64,000 nt of DNA from Euborellia annulipes (lineage: Eukaryota > Arthropoda > Insecta > Dermaptera > Anisolabididae): positions 186,001 through 250,000 of the forward strand of contig JAKCPI010015033.1 in the NCBI GenBank assembly GCA_023213315.1. The letters are read 5' to 3'. How positions within the stretch are numbered: position 1 is the stretch's first letter; each line of letters opens with the position of its first letter. Under the pieces are notes generated by a model. The model was not told the DNA's origin. It was given only the letters and a program-made list of their open reading frames with translations, and made no database searches. A program made the position numbers and the translations under genes. Shown piece after piece: positions 52,846 through 63,359 of the stretch.

Positions 52846-55800
52846 TTATTTCTTCCCATCACTTTTTCTTTTATTGGTCGTTTCGTCCTTGAGATCGATT
52901 TCTAAAAAGAAAAGGAAAAAAAAATTAGCAAAATTTGCTTTCCTAATTGAAATTTTATGAATAAAAATCGATGTTTGTTTTGGAGTTGATTTCATTTTAC
53001 CGCATCGAATGAAAAGGTCCTTCTGATCTTGGATGTTTTCTGACGAGTCCTTGAACGAACAAAACAAATGAGATTCACTCTCATTTGGAAGCAATAGAAA
53101 AACTTTAATTGCAACGTCTAAAAATACAAGAAGCTACCCTCAATCAACAACTAATTTTTTTTTTTTTTTTTTTTATATATCCAAGTCATTGACTCTTCAA
53201 ACGTGAAAAGCAATCTGCCGGGAGAATTAATTCTTTTTGGTCGACGCTCTTAGAGAAGTATTTGTTCAATAAACCCGGACAAAAGTCGAGATCACAAAGT
53301 CGCAATAAACGCATTGCATTGTTCCTCAAGGCAGCCATAAAAATTCTACTCTGACTCTACACTTGTTTCCGGACACGACCAGTCCATTGGATGTCAGCCA
53401 ATGTCTAGATCGCATCTCTTTTGTTCTAGGCGGCTTCGATTGTTTGTATTTTAACATTTTGTGTTGTCCTGAAGAAGGCGGTCCAAAAAGAATTGACTGC
53501 ATTGCATGTCCCTTGAATAGGCCTACTCTGCAAGAGCCACAGATTGCCAACTATTTATTTGTGGCTGGCATGCTTCGTTTCGTTTTGAGGCAGATCTGAT
53601 GATGGCTAAGGGGATTGTCCCTCCTCCCTTAAAAACTTTTCTTAAAATTGGATATACAGTATTTATTATGATCGCGTGCCATTTGACACCGTTTCAACCC
53701 TCATCTGAAGGGCATTATCCATTTGATGGAATTCAGTCGGGCCATGCCTGGAAATGTTTAAAAAAATGCGAAAATATCTCCTTTCTTTGGCTACCGACTA
53801 ATCGGAAAAGTTTATTCCTCTTCGAACTTTTATATTTAGCCTATTTATTGATAAATCAATTTATTGATTCGCTGTTACCTTGTGCTTATTTAATACTCTA
53901 GCTACAATGTAAAAATATATAAGAGTAATTTATTTAGCCATATTTGGAACAAATGCAATTTTGAAATAGCTAAAGGGGGCAGACGACCTTCAATGAGAAT
54001 AAACATTTCAGAATTCAATTGAAAAAGGTGAATTTAATGGCATTTTGATAATCATCTTGTTCTAATATGTCCTAATGGATCACTAACGAGTCAGGGCCTT
54101 GGTGAAGTGGTTAGCGGGCTTGCCATCTGTACGTTCCAAGGGTCGCGGGGTCGCATCTCGTCTCGTGCAGCAATTTATTTCAATTGGGTTGGCTACCAAT
54201 CTCGTGATTCCAAAGAGGGGCTTCGTCCCAAAATTCTTAAGACTTTTTGCCTTTCTACAATACTAGAAATAATTAGAGGCTCTTTTAATGAAGAGAGGAA
54301 GGGAAGGGAGGAAGTCTAGATTCTTTACGAAATTCAGGCTCGGCCGGGCAGAGGAACTCATGTTTGATCAAAAATTATAGTAGAATTATTTTAAAAAAAA
54401 AGTCTGATATAAATACATCAACTTTTTCTTGTATGTAATGAAAATAAATTAAAAGTTAAGACGTTCACACATCTATTCAAAAGAGTGGAAATACCAAACA
54501 GTCTGATGCCCAGGGCCGGATTAAAGGGTATGCTGCCTATAGGCTAAAACCCTAACGCTAAATTTACATATGGAATAGGCCTGCATTTTTCGATCGCAGC
54601 TAATCGGATAAAATAGGGATTACGAATCTAAAAAATGCATCGCAAGTCCCGTTCGGTGTTTCTCAACAATTAATTTAAATGCAGTCAATATTGCTTTGTA
54701 TAAAAGGAATTTGGAATGTGATCAGAGATGAGATGCGATGCGATGCGAAAACAGTTGAATTGATTTCTAACACCGGAGGGTAAGAGAAAGGCTTTGCTTT
54801 GCTTTGCTTTGCTTGCTTGCCACCGTCAAAAACAAAATCAATTTTATCCTATCTTTGTTCGCTTTTTGAAATAAAAACTTATTTATTTATTTATCAAATA
54901 CTTGTATAAATGACTTGTTACTTTCTAATCTTTTTTTCACTCCTCTGCAGCAGCTTTTCAATTATTTCTGTTTTTCCCTCTTCTCAAATATTCTCCCGTC
55001 GCCACCGCCGATTGGAGGAACCTTTGACGCTTTACGAGTTGTGTTTTCTAATTTTAAGAATATTTTAGATCACTTGGTCGTTATGCTTTCGATCAATAAA
55101 TGGATAAAAAATATATTGGGAGCTTAAGACAGCACGACCTAAGTGAAAACTTGTATGGTGCAGTGGAGAGCAGCGACTCGCGTCTCCCCACCCGCGTTAA
55201 TCTCATAATGCATTGCAATAAAACCATTTACTGTATTAAACAAAAAGACATTGTCTCTACATACTGTACTGGTATATACAGACTGTACCGTAAGAGAAAA
55301 TAAGAATATCACCGTTTTTTTTCTTTTATTTGTCAAAAAGCATAGACATCATGGCATTTACTATTTTTTAAAGAACAGCAAGCAAATAAGAAGAAAAAAT
55401 AGAAAAGGAAAAAAAAAAACTTTCTCTTATCAATAGCTAATACATTTTAAGTATACTTGTTTTTTTTTTTTTTTTTTTTTAATATTATTATTTTACAATT
55501 TTTTATGAATGTCTGTCGATTTTTTCTTGAAGGTAGCGTCACTAAAATTTGGGTCTATTTTTCAAGACTTTTGCTGATTTTCGGACTATTTGGGTATTTA
55601 TTCGACGAGTCCAAGCAAAAGCCAATAAATTCAAAAGTTGAGCAGGAATTGTTCTTTCTTCTACTGTATATCTTGCATAGTGTCTGTCTGTCTGTTTGAT
55701 CTGCTTCCCGAGATTCTAAAATGAAATTTTGCAGCCTTATAGAGAGTTTAGGAAAAAGATCCGGGTGCTTAAATTCTTTTTTTTTTAATATTATCATGTG

Positions 55801-55860
55801 AAAATATTTATTATAATTACGTGTTTATAAGATTATTTGCAATAGGAAGAGGTTTGCAGC
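52846..55860. other. Region without recognised gene
   Basis: Several short open frames exist, but none resembles a known family or has matching exons. A SINE family B head lies at 54090-54200 (GGTTAGCGGGCTTGCC, GGGTCGCGGGGTCGC). GATGC and TTTGC short tandem runs occur near 54725-54745 and 54795-54822. A Helitron 5' fragment lies at about 55680-55765. Confidence 0.45.
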
Positions 55861-55902
55861 CAAATAAAAAGAGCCTCTATTATTAAATAAACTCTTTAAT
55901 CC

Positions 55903-55938
55903 GGACGTTTCGGCATAGATCTACTGTGCCATCATCAG
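55903..55938 (-). ncRNA. Hammerhead-ribozyme-like motif
   Basis: CTGATGA, stem II GGCA with TGCC enclosing CAGTAGATCTA, GAAA, CGTC, then CGGATTAAAG. Core complete. Confidence 0.6.
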
Positions 55939-56117
55939 AAAAAGTCATCAAACATTCACATAACAATACATTATTTTAACATTGCAATTACATTTCTATA
56001 TATACACAGTATAAAGGGGTTGCATGTATTACTTACAGTACATAAATCTTAAATAGACATATATTAAACATTAATCAGTAAATAACTAAATGCATTGGTA
56101 ATATTAATCAATTGTAT

Positions 56118-56153
56118 CTGATGATGGGACAGTAGATCTATGCCGAAACGTCC
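56118..56153 (+). ncRNA. Hammerhead-ribozyme-like motif
   Basis: CTGATGA at 56118-56124, GAAA at 56145-56148, then CGTCCGG. Stem II has GGGA against TGCC, so one pair is lost relative to the minus copy. Upstream ATTAATC could pair with GATTAA after the cleavage site, a weak stem I. Confidence 0.55.
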
Positions 56154-56216
56154 GGATTAAAGAGTTATATTATTAATAATAGAGGCTTTTCATTTGGCTG
56201 CAAACCTCTTCCTATT

Positions 56217-57780
56217 GCAAATAATCATGTGAATATTTGTGCAGTCAGACTCATCTATTGTAGAAATGTTGACGGAAGATAAGCGAATAGCCTAAATGTT
56301 TCCCGGCACTTGAGAGTCTTCGTTACTTGGTTACTTGCACCTGTGCATTCAAACTTCTCAAGTTTCTCATTTTCACTATTCAAATTAATATACAGTATAT
56401 TCAACTTGAGAAGGGAATGCAAAGAGATGGTTTTCTAGAATAAATTGTCCTTGCAAGCGGCGGGTCATCGACTTGGACTCCAAACAAGATAACAATCATC
56501 CAATCAAGGGATCGATCCCACCTCGTATTGAGTCAAGTGCAAATTTTTTGCACAGCTGTGTAAATAACTCAAATAATAGACGCAAGAAAAGAAAACATTT
56601 TCCAAGTCAAGACATCCAAATAACGCATTTCTTTTCGCACCCGCCTCCGATATTAACAAATTCCGAATTATTTATTCCTAGCTGGGCGCTGCCTGAAACA
56701 AATTTAATTGTAATTGAGGCCTACACTTGACATTTTGAATGTCGTCACTGCCGATGAAGAAAGAGGACGACGCGTCCAAAAAAAAAAGTTTTTTCTTTAT
56801 ACTGGATTGGCTGAACTTTTTCATTATTAATTCGAAATGCCTTTTCGTAAGACTTTGCTTTCAAAAATTTTCCCATTTGAAGCTTTGAGTACGCGACATC
56901 CTTTCCCGCAACTGCCGCTAATGGAGTCCAAAGGGGTGCCGAACCCGGCCCCTGTTTAGAGACCTCAAATTATTTCTACATTAGTCCCCACCCCATTTCA
57001 AATATTATCTCTTTGTTAATCTGAAAGAGATTAATCAAAAATTGTGAATTTGTAGGTAGATGCTTATCGCGAACCACGGTTTTCTCAGCTCGCCTGGATA
57101 TTGTTAACCCCCCCCCCCCTCCTCTGGCTCCTTTTGCTTCATAAACAAAAATAAATCTGACATTTACATAAATTTTGATTTGATCAACCCATTAAAAATA
57201 TTTGTTATTCTTTGTAGCTATTTTACCAAGAACTCTTCAACGGGGGGAGAATAAAACACAAAAAAAGGGGAAAGTTATCTGACCCGTTTATCTTGTGATA
57301 TAAAAATGATCAGCTGTTTTTGTATTAAAGAGAGCAAAGGAATTTGTACTATCGGAAGTTGTTATTGGATGGAAATGAGTGAGTGAGTGAGTGAGAAGGA
57401 AAGAGAGAGAGAGAAACAACATTCCAAAGAAAGTAAAAATGCATGCATGCTCTGACCTCTTTCTTTTTCTTTTTCTATCTGCCATTTCTTTCCAAACTTT
57501 TCTATTAATGTTTAGGGTTTTGCTCTGCTCCGTTGAGAGCACTATTTTTTTTTTTTTAATATTTTTATTGACTAGGCCTATAGTGATTCCAAAATACTTT
57601 TTTTTTTTTGTCTTGGTTACTATCTATTGTAAACATAATTCCCGCCCCCTGAGTGATGTTGACAAATAATTGGAGAAGAAGACATAATAGGGATCTCCCA
57701 GGGGCGTAACTACATTGATCGGCAACCCCCCCCCCCCCTCCTCTGCAAGTACAAAAATGACGCCCCCCTCCCCTCCAAAA
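56217..57780. other. Region without recognised gene
   Basis: Open frames such as 56473-56730 have no recognisable family or splice context. A GAGT tandem run lies near 57377-57397, and C runs occur at 57107-57119 and 57726-57738. A candidate decayed hammerhead-like string (CCGATGAAGAAAG) occurs at 56751. Confidence 0.4.
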
Positions 57781-58160
57781 GAAAATCTGGTGTTTTCCAT
57801 GTTACCCTGGCAACCATTTCTCCGATCTTCCCTATGAAGTACAAGAGTAAAGTGGTCTTCAGAAGATTTCAACGTCAAAATGAGAATATACATTTTAAAG
57901 AGCATCTAAAAAATAGTTGATTTATGAATTTAAAAAAAAAATCCCTGGAGCGAATTTTGAGAAAATCGAAAAAAAAAACCAAAAAAGTACATCAGTAAAG
58001 TACTAGTACTTTTTGGCCGATTTTGATCAAAAGCTTATTTACCCGAGTTCGAAATATAAAATTTCAACCTCGAAGCTCATTTCCTTCATGGTTAAAAATG
58101 TCCACAAAGACCAATTTGCGGGTCCCACTTTTTTGGACTCAGGGGACCTCAAAACGTGTA
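57781..58160 (+). repeat. Partial copy of hairpin-ended repeat family
   Basis: Begins inside the body (GTTACCCTGGCAACCATTTC), runs through CAGTAAAGTACTAGTACT and ends at GGACCTCAAAACGTGTA. Both terminal hairpins are missing. It is followed by CAGTGGACCCTCGCTTAACG, a pogo/Tigger-type end. Confidence 0.72.
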
Positions 58161-58318
58161 CAGTGGACCCTCGCTTAACGAGTTTAATTCGTTCCAGAAA
58201 CACTCGATCGGGCGTATCTCGGTTAATATTAGGTCTGGAAATTCCTTTTGTCAACTAAATTTTAGCAAATTTTATGTTCTACAATTTTGTAAAGTATTTT
58301 GGTGCACAAAAAATGCTT

Positions 58319-58319
<1 letters not shown>

Positions 58320-58356
<37 letters not shown>

Positions 58357-58709
58357 GAATGGGTGCATAAGGTCCGAAGACCTATAATGACCAATAGTCA
58401 CATGCAGCCAGGAAGAAAATAAAAACAAAAGGAGAAGCATAAAGGGGAAACTCAACTGCGGGAACTGAGAAGATGCCTGTTGAGGTTAGACTTGAAAGTC
58501 TGAAGATTGTAGGTTTTGGGGAAGATAGACGCAGGGAGCTTGTTCCAATCACGGGAGGTCATGGGGACAAAGGAAGAATGAAATTGATTTGTTCTGTTAG
58601 TCGTGATCTGAACAGCATAGGGATGCTGGGAAGATGCCTCTCTTGTGTTCCGTGAATATGTTGCATTGGGTGGGATAATTGATTTTAATTCGGCAGAGCA
58701 TTGACCATG
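58320..58709 (-). mobile_element. LINE 3' end, 5'-truncated
   Basis: A poly-T run of about 35 followed by TGGAATGGGTGCATAAGGTC (minus-strand 3' end). It interrupts an older repeat whose halves continue at 58319 and 58710 (compare 35335-35365, GAATAGTTTACGAGATATAA). Sequence matches the short copy at 6671-6752. Confidence 0.8.
58452..58675 (-). pseudogene. LINE reverse transcriptase C-terminal fragment
   Basis: The minus strand reads TNRTNQFHSSFVPMTSRDWN, then KLPASIFPKTYNLQTFKSNL and NRHLLSSRS before a stop. FxPRTxRxWNxLP followed by FKxxL is the usual C-terminal pattern of CR1/Jockey-like LINE polyproteins. The rest of ORF2 is missing through 5' truncation. Confidence 0.75.
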
Positions 58710-59990
58710 GTAATACCTGTTTACGAGATATCAGCGAAAAACTGAAAAAAGGACACAAATTTGGAGGTTTAAAAATTCAAGTGTTTTTTGGTGTCTAGAA
58801 TCAGAATTCCAGCATTAGAAGAGAGACACAAAAAAATTCCTGTGAAATCAACCAGAGATGAGACTACATGTATCAACATGATCTTTATTTCTATTTATCT
58901 TATTCTCCTTCCTCTTATTCCTTAAATATTGATTTATGCACGCCCCCTCCCCCCCCTGCATCTCTTGACCCAGCTCAGGCCAAAAATGGAATATAATTTT
59001 GCATATTTGCACACAAATAGAAGATTGGAGAGTTGATCGTTATGTCATCATCTCACCTTCCGTTTCTCTTAGCCTAAAAAAGAGACCCATCATCGGAAGA
59101 TGATGCGATGGACGACGAAAGAACCAAAAAAAAGAAAAGAAAAAAGTTGCTCGCCTCGGAAGTAGCGCTCTTATGCAATACACCGGAAACAAGAATGATG
59201 TAAACACATCAAGTTTGTTTATATACGAGCTCGTGTTTTTTTTTTTTTTTTTTTTTTTTTTGGTGTAGAAATGTAGAGAGTAAAAATAAAAGTATAACAG
59301 GTGCGTAGAGGAATTAATTCTCTTTCTTTAGACTGGAAATCGTTCGCTCTAAGTTGCAGCAGGTACAAAAAATCAATCAGTTATAAATAAATTAATTAAT
59401 TAGAAAACACTCGGTGATATGTTTCAATTTGCTTATTTATTGGTAAAAATATTGATTTTTTTACTTGATAGAATTTAAATTTTATTTACTGGGTACACTA
59501 CTAGCTGCATCGCTCACCTTGGGCCTCTGCGAATATGAATTGAAATTTGCTTCTCTTTATTCGTTAGATCCCGACAATAAGCCTTAAAAGGGAAAGAAAA
59601 GTACATACTGGACATCGGCATTGGTCACGGACAGATTTATATTCTGGAAAACACCAAAATTTCATTTAAACACTAGACTAATACAGTATAACTTATTTAA
59701 TACAAAAATGTCTTCAAATGCCGAAAAAACGTTTGAAAATAATTTTCTCCCCCCCCCCCCCGCTTACCCCAAAAATAATTATTTTGGATTCATATAGGCT
59801 ATTTAACAATTTCATTTATCATTTTAAAATGTTTCTAAAATTATTGGAAACAGCCCAAGCAAGCCGGTAATAATAATAATAATAAAATGTAGGTTTAAAT
59901 GAAGTTACGAGGAATTATCGCTGCTGTTGGTGCAAAAAGTTACGCAAAATAATTTTATAACTCGCTTCTCGGGCTTTCACTTTGTAAAAA

Positions 59991-60592
59991 AAAAAAATCT
60001 GGTGTGACTGGCGCACAGCACACAACTTTATCTTACCCTTCGGTGCACCGTGCTTGGCACACCAGATTTTTTGTGTCGACAGTACAATATATTCGATTTT
60101 CAAGATGTAAAATCTATAAGTATGGGGAAATATTTATATTTTGTTACCATGGCAACCATTTCTCCTATCTTTTCTATGGAGTACAAGAGCAAAGTGGCCT
60201 TCAGAAGATTTCAATCACAAAATGAGAATATACATTTTATAGAGAATCTAAAAAATAATTGATATTTGAATTAAAAAAAAAATCGTTGGAGCAAATTTAG
60301 AGAAAATCGAAAAAAACTGAAAAAGTGCATCAGTAAAGTACTAGTACTCTTTGGCCGATTTTGTTCAAAAGCTTCGTGTCACGTCCCAGGGGGGGGGGTG
60401 TCTAACTAAAATATAAAATTTCAACCTCCTAGCTCTTTCCGTTCTTGAGATATTTTGTTCACTGACAGACAGACCATGTCGTGAAACCTCAAAACGTGTA
60501 TATCCATCAAAATCTCGACATCGAATTTTTGACATGAATACAATACTTTCTCTCTATATATATTAACATATATAGAGGTAAGAGAAAGTAAA
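59991..60592 (+). repeat. Hairpin-ended repeat, complete copy
   Basis: AAATCTGGTGTGACTGGCGC, a shortened 5' hairpin closing at CACACCAGATTTTTTGTG, body and 3' tract ending GGTAAGAGAAAGT. About 600 bp, close to the copy at 32561-33235, with a G run at 60390-60398. Confidence 0.8.
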
Positions 60593-60668
60593 AATAATCA
60601 AATTTTCACAATATATAGAGATACTCATTATTAGTTAGAAAGGAGATGTCTTTTCAGCCCAAATAAAA

Positions 60669-61496
60669 TCTATATATATAATAATTACGGAGTGTCCGTC
60701 TGTCCGTCTGTCTGTCTGTCTGTCCGTCTGTCACGCTCTGTTTGACCAACTTCCCATTGGAATTTTGAAACGAAATTTTGCAGTCTTATAGAGGACGTTA
60801 TGGAGAGTCCCGGAAAAATACTCGGGTCCCAAAATTCCTATAACTTTTTGAGTTATTAATTCTTAAAGTTACGATTTCTCCCATAGGAAATGTATAGAGA
60901 AATCAAGTATTCTTTGAAGTTGTGTATTCTATGAAGGTAAACAAATCCTCAAGCAGGCACTGGACTGGAATACGTAGTAATAATAATTTTCTTGCCCAAG
61001 GGGCTTGGAGTAGTTGGTAGCGTGCCTACCTTCTATACCGAACGTCTCGGGTTCGGACCCCAGGCAGTCCGATAATTTTATTTAAGGCATTTAGATACCA
61101 AATGACTTAAATAAAAATGCCTGGACCCCCCAATTGATATATTAAACATACTGATTATCGTAAAAAGTCTTAAATGGCCTCAGTTGCCGAAAAGACTGTG
61201 TGAATGTGAGTGTGAATGAGAAAAAAGTGTGAATGTTTTTTTAAGAAAAAAAAAAAAATAATAATAATTTTCTTTTTATAATTAAGAAAAGGCGAGGGTC
61301 CGCCGCAGGCGGGCCCGAGCCAGCTGGTGGGGGGTCCAGGGGGGCGTAGCCCCCCTGTCTAGACGCCAGCCCGTTTCTCATATTTAAGAAAGGCGAGGGT
61401 CCGCCGCAGGCGGGCCCGAGCCAGTGCCTGGGGGGTCCAGGGGGCGTAGCCCCCCTGGCTAGACGCGAAGCCCGCCGAAGGCGGGCGGCGCGGCTA
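60669..61496 (+). mobile_element. Non-autonomous Helitron carrying a SINE
   Basis: Starts TCTATATATATAATAA after an A and ends with a hairpin (GCCCGCCGAAGGCGGGC), nine bases and CTAG before a T. TC at the start, hairpin plus CTRR at the end and insertion between A and T are the Helitron hallmarks. A GTCC/GTCT short repeat follows the start. A SINE lies at 61008-61252. A GC-rich unit of about 95 bp is duplicated near the end (about 61286 and 61386). No Rep/helicase gene. Confidence 0.85.
61008..61252 (+). mobile_element. tRNA-derived SINE, family A, most complete copy
   Basis: A-box-like GAGTAGTTGGTAGCGTGCC, B box TCGGGTTCGGACCCCAGG (61047-61062), body TCCGATAATTTTATTTAAGG, TTAAATGGCCTCAGTTGCCG, tail TGTGAATGTGAGTGTGAATG and poly-A. 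Other copies: 28149-30229 (split), 33790-34008, 45400-45995 (split) and 51708-51935. Confidence 0.88.
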
Positions 61497-61943
61497 GTAT
61501 ATAAATAATTTATTTTATTCAGATCTCCAGTTTGGAACTAAAGTGCTAAGAGAAACTAAATATAGTGCGCCAGTCACACCAGATTTTTTAATAATAAGAT
61601 AAAGATATTAAAAAATATTAGGACCTACTATTTAAACAAATTTATTCTTTATTCTTTTAAATACAGTATTACATTCTTAAGTACTCTGCCAAAATATCTT
61701 TGTGGTAAAATATAAATGGGCTAACAAGGGAAAGTATTCTACCTATAAGAATTCTTATTTTTACTTTCTCTTACCTTTATGTATATGTTAATATACATAT
61801 ATATAGAGAGAGAAAGTATTGGATTCATGTCAAAAATTCGATGTCGAGATTTTGATGGATCTTCACGTTTTGAGGTCCCCTGAATCCAAAAAAGTGGTTT
61901 TCGCGACATGGTCTGTCTGTGTGTGTGTCCCTGTGTGTGTGTG

Positions 61944-62620
61944 TTTTTTTTTTTTTTTTTTTTTTTTTTTCGAGGGTCGGTGGAAATCTTCATGGACACT
62001 GGTGAGCCCGTACTCAACAGCGTGTGGGATTTTTACCCACTAAAACCACCTCCCTAACTGCCTCCCCCTCCTGCGGGACCACGATGACGTATAACTTCGC
62101 AGGAGGGTGTCTTCAGCTATAAGTAGCTCTTGCTCAGATTGTTGTTGCGTTATTCCTCTCCCTTTCCAAACGCCGAAGCTCCTTCATTACCTCAGAGGCA
62201 AACTCCCTCACGGCTGTCCAATTTTCGACTTTTTCGAGCATGTGCGCCACCATATTTTCCGGACTTAGCACCACGCCCAAAATCTTCTGGAGCTTTCCGC
62301 GCCCGTCAGCAAAGCGTGTACAGTGGAAGAACACGTGTTCCACGTCTTCCTCCCTATCTTGGCAGGTAGGGCATTCCGGCGCGCCGTCATGGCCGAACCT
62401 AAACAGGTAAGCTCGGAAGCATCCATGGCCACTGAGGAACTGTGTGAGATAATAATCTATCTCTCCGTGGGGCCGATTCAACCAAGTCTCGATGTCAGGA
62501 ATAAGGCGGTGTGTCCACCTACCCTTCTCCGATTGGTCCCATCTCTCTTGCCAGGCCTTGATGGAATCTGCCTTTAGGGTGTCCTCTTCGTCCCTTCGGA
62601 AGTATTTCCTGGACCGTTCG
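61944..62620 (-). mobile_element. R1-clade LINE 3' end inserted in a TG microsatellite
   Basis: The element is flanked on both sides by TG repeats (61918-61943 and 62620-62671). A poly-T run at 61944-61970 is its poly-A tail on the minus strand. Its 3' UTR reads AGTGGGTAAAAATCCCACAC, typical of R1-like elements. Some R1-clade families (Waldo, Mino) insert specifically into CA/ACAY repeats, which fits. The 5' end is truncated. Confidence 0.78.
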
Positions 62621-62676
62621 TGTGTGTGTGTGTGTCTGTGTGTGTGGGGTGTGTGTGTGTGTGTGTCTGTGAACAA
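62134..62676 (-). pseudogene. R1-type LINE ORF2 C-terminal fragment
   Basis: From about 62619 down, the minus strand reads WQERWDQSEKGRWTHRLIPD, WLNRPHGEIDYYLTQFLSGH and CPTCQDREEDVEHVFFHCTR. GCFRAYLFRFG then CPTC and HVFFHC is the C-terminal Cys/His motif of R1/Jockey-type polyproteins. The first roughly 20 codons (TH/TP-rich) are microsatellite read-through, not part of the element. RT and endonuclease are missing. Confidence 0.78.
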
Positions 62677-63359
62677 AATATCTCAAGAACGGAAAGAGCT
62701 AGGAGGTTGAAATTTTATATTTAAGTTAGGCACCCCCATGGGACGTGACACGAAGCTTTTGAACAAAATCGACCAAAGAGTACTTTTTCAGTTTTTTTCG
62801 ATTTTCTCAAAATTTGCTCCAACGATTTTTTTTTAAATTCAAAAATCAATTATTTTTTAGATTCTCTATAAAATGTATATTCTCATTTTGTGATTGAAAT
62901 CTTCTGAAGGCCACTTTACTCTTGTACTCCATAAAAAAGATAGGAGAAATGGTTGCCATGGCAACAAAATATAAATATTTTGCCATACTTATAAATTTTA
63001 CATCTTGAAAATCCAATGTACCCTACTGTCGGAAACTAAATACATGTCGACACAAAAAATCTGGTGAGACAAGCACAGTACACAACTTTCGATTACCGAA
63101 GGTAAGAGAAAGTTGTGTGCTGTGCGCCAGTCACACCAGATTTTTTAATATATAGGCCTACCTACTTCATGTGAAAAATTGCTAAATATTAATTTCATAA
63201 TTTTAAATTTGTTATATGCGAAATTAAAAAGAAAATGTTATTAAAATTATACATTTTAGAAAGGGTGTAATTTTTTTGGGTTCAAGAATCCTACTTTAAT
63301 AATTACTTATTTCATTTCTAAAGTAAATATATTCACTAAATAAATTAATAATTATTTTA

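Larger units (their letters stand above)
55868..56216. repeat. Foldback pair with hammerhead-like cores
   Basis: Arms begin AAGAGCCTCTATTATTAAAT (left) and end ATTATTAATAATAGAGGCTT (right). The minus core 55903-55938 is CTGATGA, GGCA/TGCC stem II, GAAA, CGTC. The plus core 56118-56153 is CTGATGA, GGGACAGTAGATCTATGCC, GAAA, CGTC, with one stem II change. The central region, about 170 bp, is AT-rich. Confidence 0.82.
61759..63148 (-). repeat. Hairpin-ended repeat, minus copy split by an R1-type LINE
   Basis: The minus-strand 5' hairpin is at about 63045-63148 (TCTGGTGAGACAAGC against GCGCCAGTCACACCAGATTT) and the 3' tract at 61759-61815. Its internal CA/TG microsatellite received the LINE at 61944-62620. 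Removing the LINE restores the order seen at 32561-33235. Confidence 0.82.

Noticed and set aside
53326..53901. Open frames on both strands as possible genes
   Set aside because: No recognised motifs, no consistent splice sites and no neighbouring exons in phase.
61008..61070. Functional tRNA gene
   Set aside because: A and B boxes are present but the sequence does not fold into a cloverleaf with a paired acceptor stem, and it recurs with a fixed 3' body as a SINE.
62560..62676. His/Thr-rich start of the R1 LINE open frame as protein
   Set aside because: It is the translation of the CA microsatellite flanking the insertion, outside the element.
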